Shown piece by piece: positions 62,221 to 64,000 of a DNA stretch of 64,000 nucleotides. Position 1 is the first letter of the stretch; each line of letters opens with the position of its first letter. A model generated the notes under the pieces. The model saw only the letters and a list, made by a program, of their open reading frames with translations, was not told where the DNA came from and ran no database searches. The DNA is taken from positions 124,001-188,000 of the forward strand of contig JAJBVD010000034.1 of the NCBI GenBank assembly GCA_020859985.1. The letters are read 5' to 3'. The stretch comes from Clostridiales bacterium (GTDB taxonomy: Bacteria; Bacillota; Clostridia; Lachnospirales; Lachnospiraceae). Both the position numbers and the translations under genes were made by a program.

Positions 62221-63609
62221 TTACCATGCAAACTTATCCTCAAAGTACACTTTCAGATCTTCAATCTTAATACGCTCCTGCTCCATAGTGTCGCGGTCGC
62301 GCACGGTCACGGCGCCATCCTCGGCAGATTCGAAATCGTAGGTCACGCAGAACGGCGTACCAATCTCGTCCTGTCTGCGGTAGCGCTTGCCAATGTTGCC
62401 GCGGTCGTCAAACTCACAGTTATAATATTTCGAAAGCTCCATATAAATCTTCTCCGCGCCCTCATTCAGCTTCTTCGAGAGCGGCAGCACGCCAATCTTC
62501 ACTGGTGCGATCGCCGGATGGAAATGCAGGACTGTACGCACATCCCCGCCTTCCAGCGTCTCTTCATCGTATGCGCTGCAGAGGAACGCCAGCACGACAC
62601 GGTCCGCGCCGAGCGACGGCTCGATGACATACGGGATATATTTTTCTTTCTTTTCCTCATCAAAGTAGCTCATATCCTGGCCGGATGTATTCTGGTGCTG
62701 AGTCAGGTCATAGTCGGTACGGTCTGCGATACCCCAGAGCTCGCCCCAGCCGAACGGGAACAGGAACTCGATGTCGGTCGTCCCCTTGCTGTAGAAGCAA
62801 AGCTCCTCCGGATCATGGTCGCGCAGGCGCAGCTCATCTTCCTTCATGCCCAGCTTTTTCAGCCACTCGAAGCAGAAGCTTCTCCAGTACTGGAACCAGT
62901 CGAGGTCCGTGCCCGGCACGCAGAAGAACTCCAGCTCCATCTGTTCGAACTCACGCGTGCGGAATGTGAAGTTGCCCGGTGTGATCTCGTTACGGAAGGA
63001 TTTTCCGATCTGTGCAATACCAAACGGCAGCTTTTTGCGGGAGGTCCGCTGTACATTTTTAAAGTTGACAAAAATACCCTGTGCGGTCTCCGGGCGCAGG
63101 TAAACGGTGTTCTTTGCGTCCTCGGTCACGCCCTGGAAGGTCTTGAACATCAGGTTAAACTGACGGATGTCAGTGAAATTGTGCTTACCGCAGGAGGGAC
63201 ACGGAATCTTGTGATCCTCGATGTAGTCTCGCATCTCTTCCTGTGAAAACGCGTCGATCGGTTTATCCAATGTCAGTCCCTGCTCCGCGCAATAATCTTC
63301 GATGACTTTGTCCGCGCGGAAACGCTCATGGCACTCCTTACAGTCCATCAGCGGATCCGCAAATCCGCCGAGATGCCCGGAAGCCACCCAGGTCTGCGGG
63401 TTCATCAGGATCGCGCAGTCCACGCCGACGTTGTACGGATTCTCACGCACGAACTTCTGCCACCAGGCCTGTTTCACGTTATTTTTCAGCTCCACGCCAA
63501 GGTTGCCGTAGTCCCAGGTATTCGCCAGCCCGCCATAGATCTCGCTGCCCGGATACACAAAGCCTCTGCCTTTCGCCAGCGCCACGATCTTGTCCATTGT
63601 CTTTTCCAT
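62221..63609 (-). CDS. glyQS: Glycyl-tRNA synthetase, homodimeric type
   Basis: A 462-residue class II synthetase. Seen: [18 protein letters not shown], motif 2-like [20 protein letters not shown], and motif 3 [13 protein letters not shown]. The start at 63609 has GAGAGGAG at 9-base spacing; an upstream in-frame extension runs through the 13-base tandem repeats and is not coding. No T-box leader was recognised upstream. Confidence 0.96.
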   Translation of the reverse strand: MEKTMDKIVALAKGRGFVYPGSEIYGGLANTWDYGNLGVELKNNVKQAWWQKFVRENPYNVGVDCAILMNPQTWVASGHLGGFADPLMDCKECHERFRADKVIEDYCAEQGLTLDKPIDAFSQEEMRDYIEDHKIPCPSCGKHNFTDIRQFNLMFKTFQGVTEDAKNTVYLRPETAQGIFVNFKNVQRTSRKKLPFGIAQIGKSFRNEITPGNFTFRTREFEQMELEFFCVPGTDLDWFQYWRSFCFEWLKKLGMKEDELRLRDHDPEELCFYSKGTTDIEFLFPFGWGELWGIADRTDYDLTQHQNTSGQDMSYFDEEKKEKYIPYVIEPSLGADRVVLAFLCSAYDEETLEGGDVRTVLHFHPAIAPVKIGVLPLSKKLNEGAEKIYMELSKYYNCEFDDRGNIGKRYRRQDEIGTPFCVTYDFESAEDGAVTVRDRDTMEQERIKIEDLKVYFEDKFAW

Positions 63610-63640
63610 AATGTTCTCCTCTCCATCCTGTTCTATTCTT

Positions 63641-63727
63641 ATCTGTATTTGCTGTCTGTAAGTGCTGTCTGCATTTGCCGTCTGCATTTGCCGTCTGTAT
63701 TTGCCGTCTGTATTTGCTGTCTGTATT
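63641..63727. repeat. 13-base tandem repeat in the glyQS leader
   Basis: About six copies of tatttgccgtctg (plus strand), with C/T changes. It lies between the upstream gene and glyQS, about 30-120 bases before the start codon. Confidence 0.9.
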
Positions 63728-63830
63728 ATCACAGTTCATTCCCATCACTGTCACGCGGCTTATTCCACGCTCTCTGCGGGATGTCCGCATCCCTCAGTCA
63801 AAGCTCGGGAACACTCCGCATTCTCAGAAC

Positions 63831-64000
63831 TCATTCCGTATCATACAGGATATATACGCGGTTCGCGAGCTTCTGCTCCTCGTAGGTCGCTTCCTCGCCC
63901 TCGTATACCTTGCTTGAAGGAAGCACCAGCGCTTCTTCTTCGTCGTCCTGCTCTCCGGTCGCGCTCACGGTGTCCGCGGAGATCATCTCCGCGTTGGTGC
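63831..64000 (-). CDS. Unidentified protein, C-terminal 56 residues
   Basis: A frame open to the window edge. It ends in an acidic region EQDDEEEALVLPSS, then KVYEGEEATYEEQ and YILYDTE, and stops at 63831. The family cannot be told from this part. It is on the same strand as glyQS, 221 bases upstream. Confidence 0.6.
   Translation of the reverse strand, partial: TNAEMISADTVSATGEQDDEEEALVLPSSKVYEGEEATYEEQKLANRVYILYDTE

Noticed and set aside
63610-63830. T-box leader for glyQS
   Set aside because: A GCGTGG...CCGCG pattern near 63755 faintly recalls the T-box sequence, but the core AGGGTGG-ACCGCG match and specifier stem are not there.

Overview
The window looks like a chromosomal segment of an anaerobic, low-to-mid GC Bacillota, most likely a gut Lachnospiraceae. 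This rests on oxygen-independent ribonucleotide reduction (nrdD/nrdG), a TPP-riboswitch-controlled ThiT, TIGR04086 and DUF6128-type proteins, LarB, homodimeric glycyl-tRNA synthetase and clostridial-type mobile elements. No species call is possible from the sequence alone.

1-16 kb, ordinary backbone: nrdD (5' end outside the window), a DUF1703-type ATPase inserted between nrdD and nrdG, nrdG, thiT behind a TPP riboswitch, TIGR04086 and DUF6128 proteins, then sbcC-sbcD, a HAD phosphatase and larB. A two-gene operon follows: a DapF-like and a PurF-like protein that both lack their family's catalytic cysteines.

16-30 kb, integration hot spot: an intact tRNA-Pro(CGG) is followed by three partial copies of its 3' half, near 23.45, 27.6 and 29.7 kb. 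This is the footprint of serial integration. The first interval (16.3-23.5 kb) carries a tyrosine integrase, an excisionase-like HTH protein, SSB, a Schlafen/AlbA_2 ATPase and many broken genes. The second (23.5-27.6 kb) carries an AbrB antitoxin with a beheaded PIN toxin, an AraC regulator, an MFS transporter and a PHP phosphatase. The third (27.6-29.7 kb) carries an ECF sigma factor and its probable anti-sigma partner. A palindromic repeat with compensatory stem changes has inserted in and beside the tRNA remnants.

30-35.6 kb: a three-gene operon (Clp-fold SDH-type serine protease, SocA/Panacea antitoxin, small putative toxin), a NusG/LoaP-like antiterminator, and shuffled DUF1703 and NusG-like fragments including a chimeric gene.

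35.8-53 kb, surface polysaccharide operon, all on the minus strand: initiating sugar transferase, a complete GDP-D,D-heptose pathway (gmhA, hddA, gmhB, hddC), galE, rfbC with an rmlB stump, GT8, GT2 and GT52 glycosyltransferases, polymerase, flippase, and an unusual CMP-sugar module (cytidylyltransferase, HMGL-type aldolase, KdsC-like phosphatase). There is also a frameshifted acyltransferase. Upstream lie a serine recombinase and a 264-bp segment between two inverted 28-bp palindromic sites. The segment contains a consensus promoter that now points away from the operon, so it looks like an invertible promoter switch for the capsule.

54.7-64 kb: a RloAB/AbiL-like defence pair, KtrB-KtrA potassium uptake, a GGDEF protein, a conserved hypothetical protein, an acyl-CoA thioesterase, glycyl-tRNA synthetase and the 3' end of one more gene.
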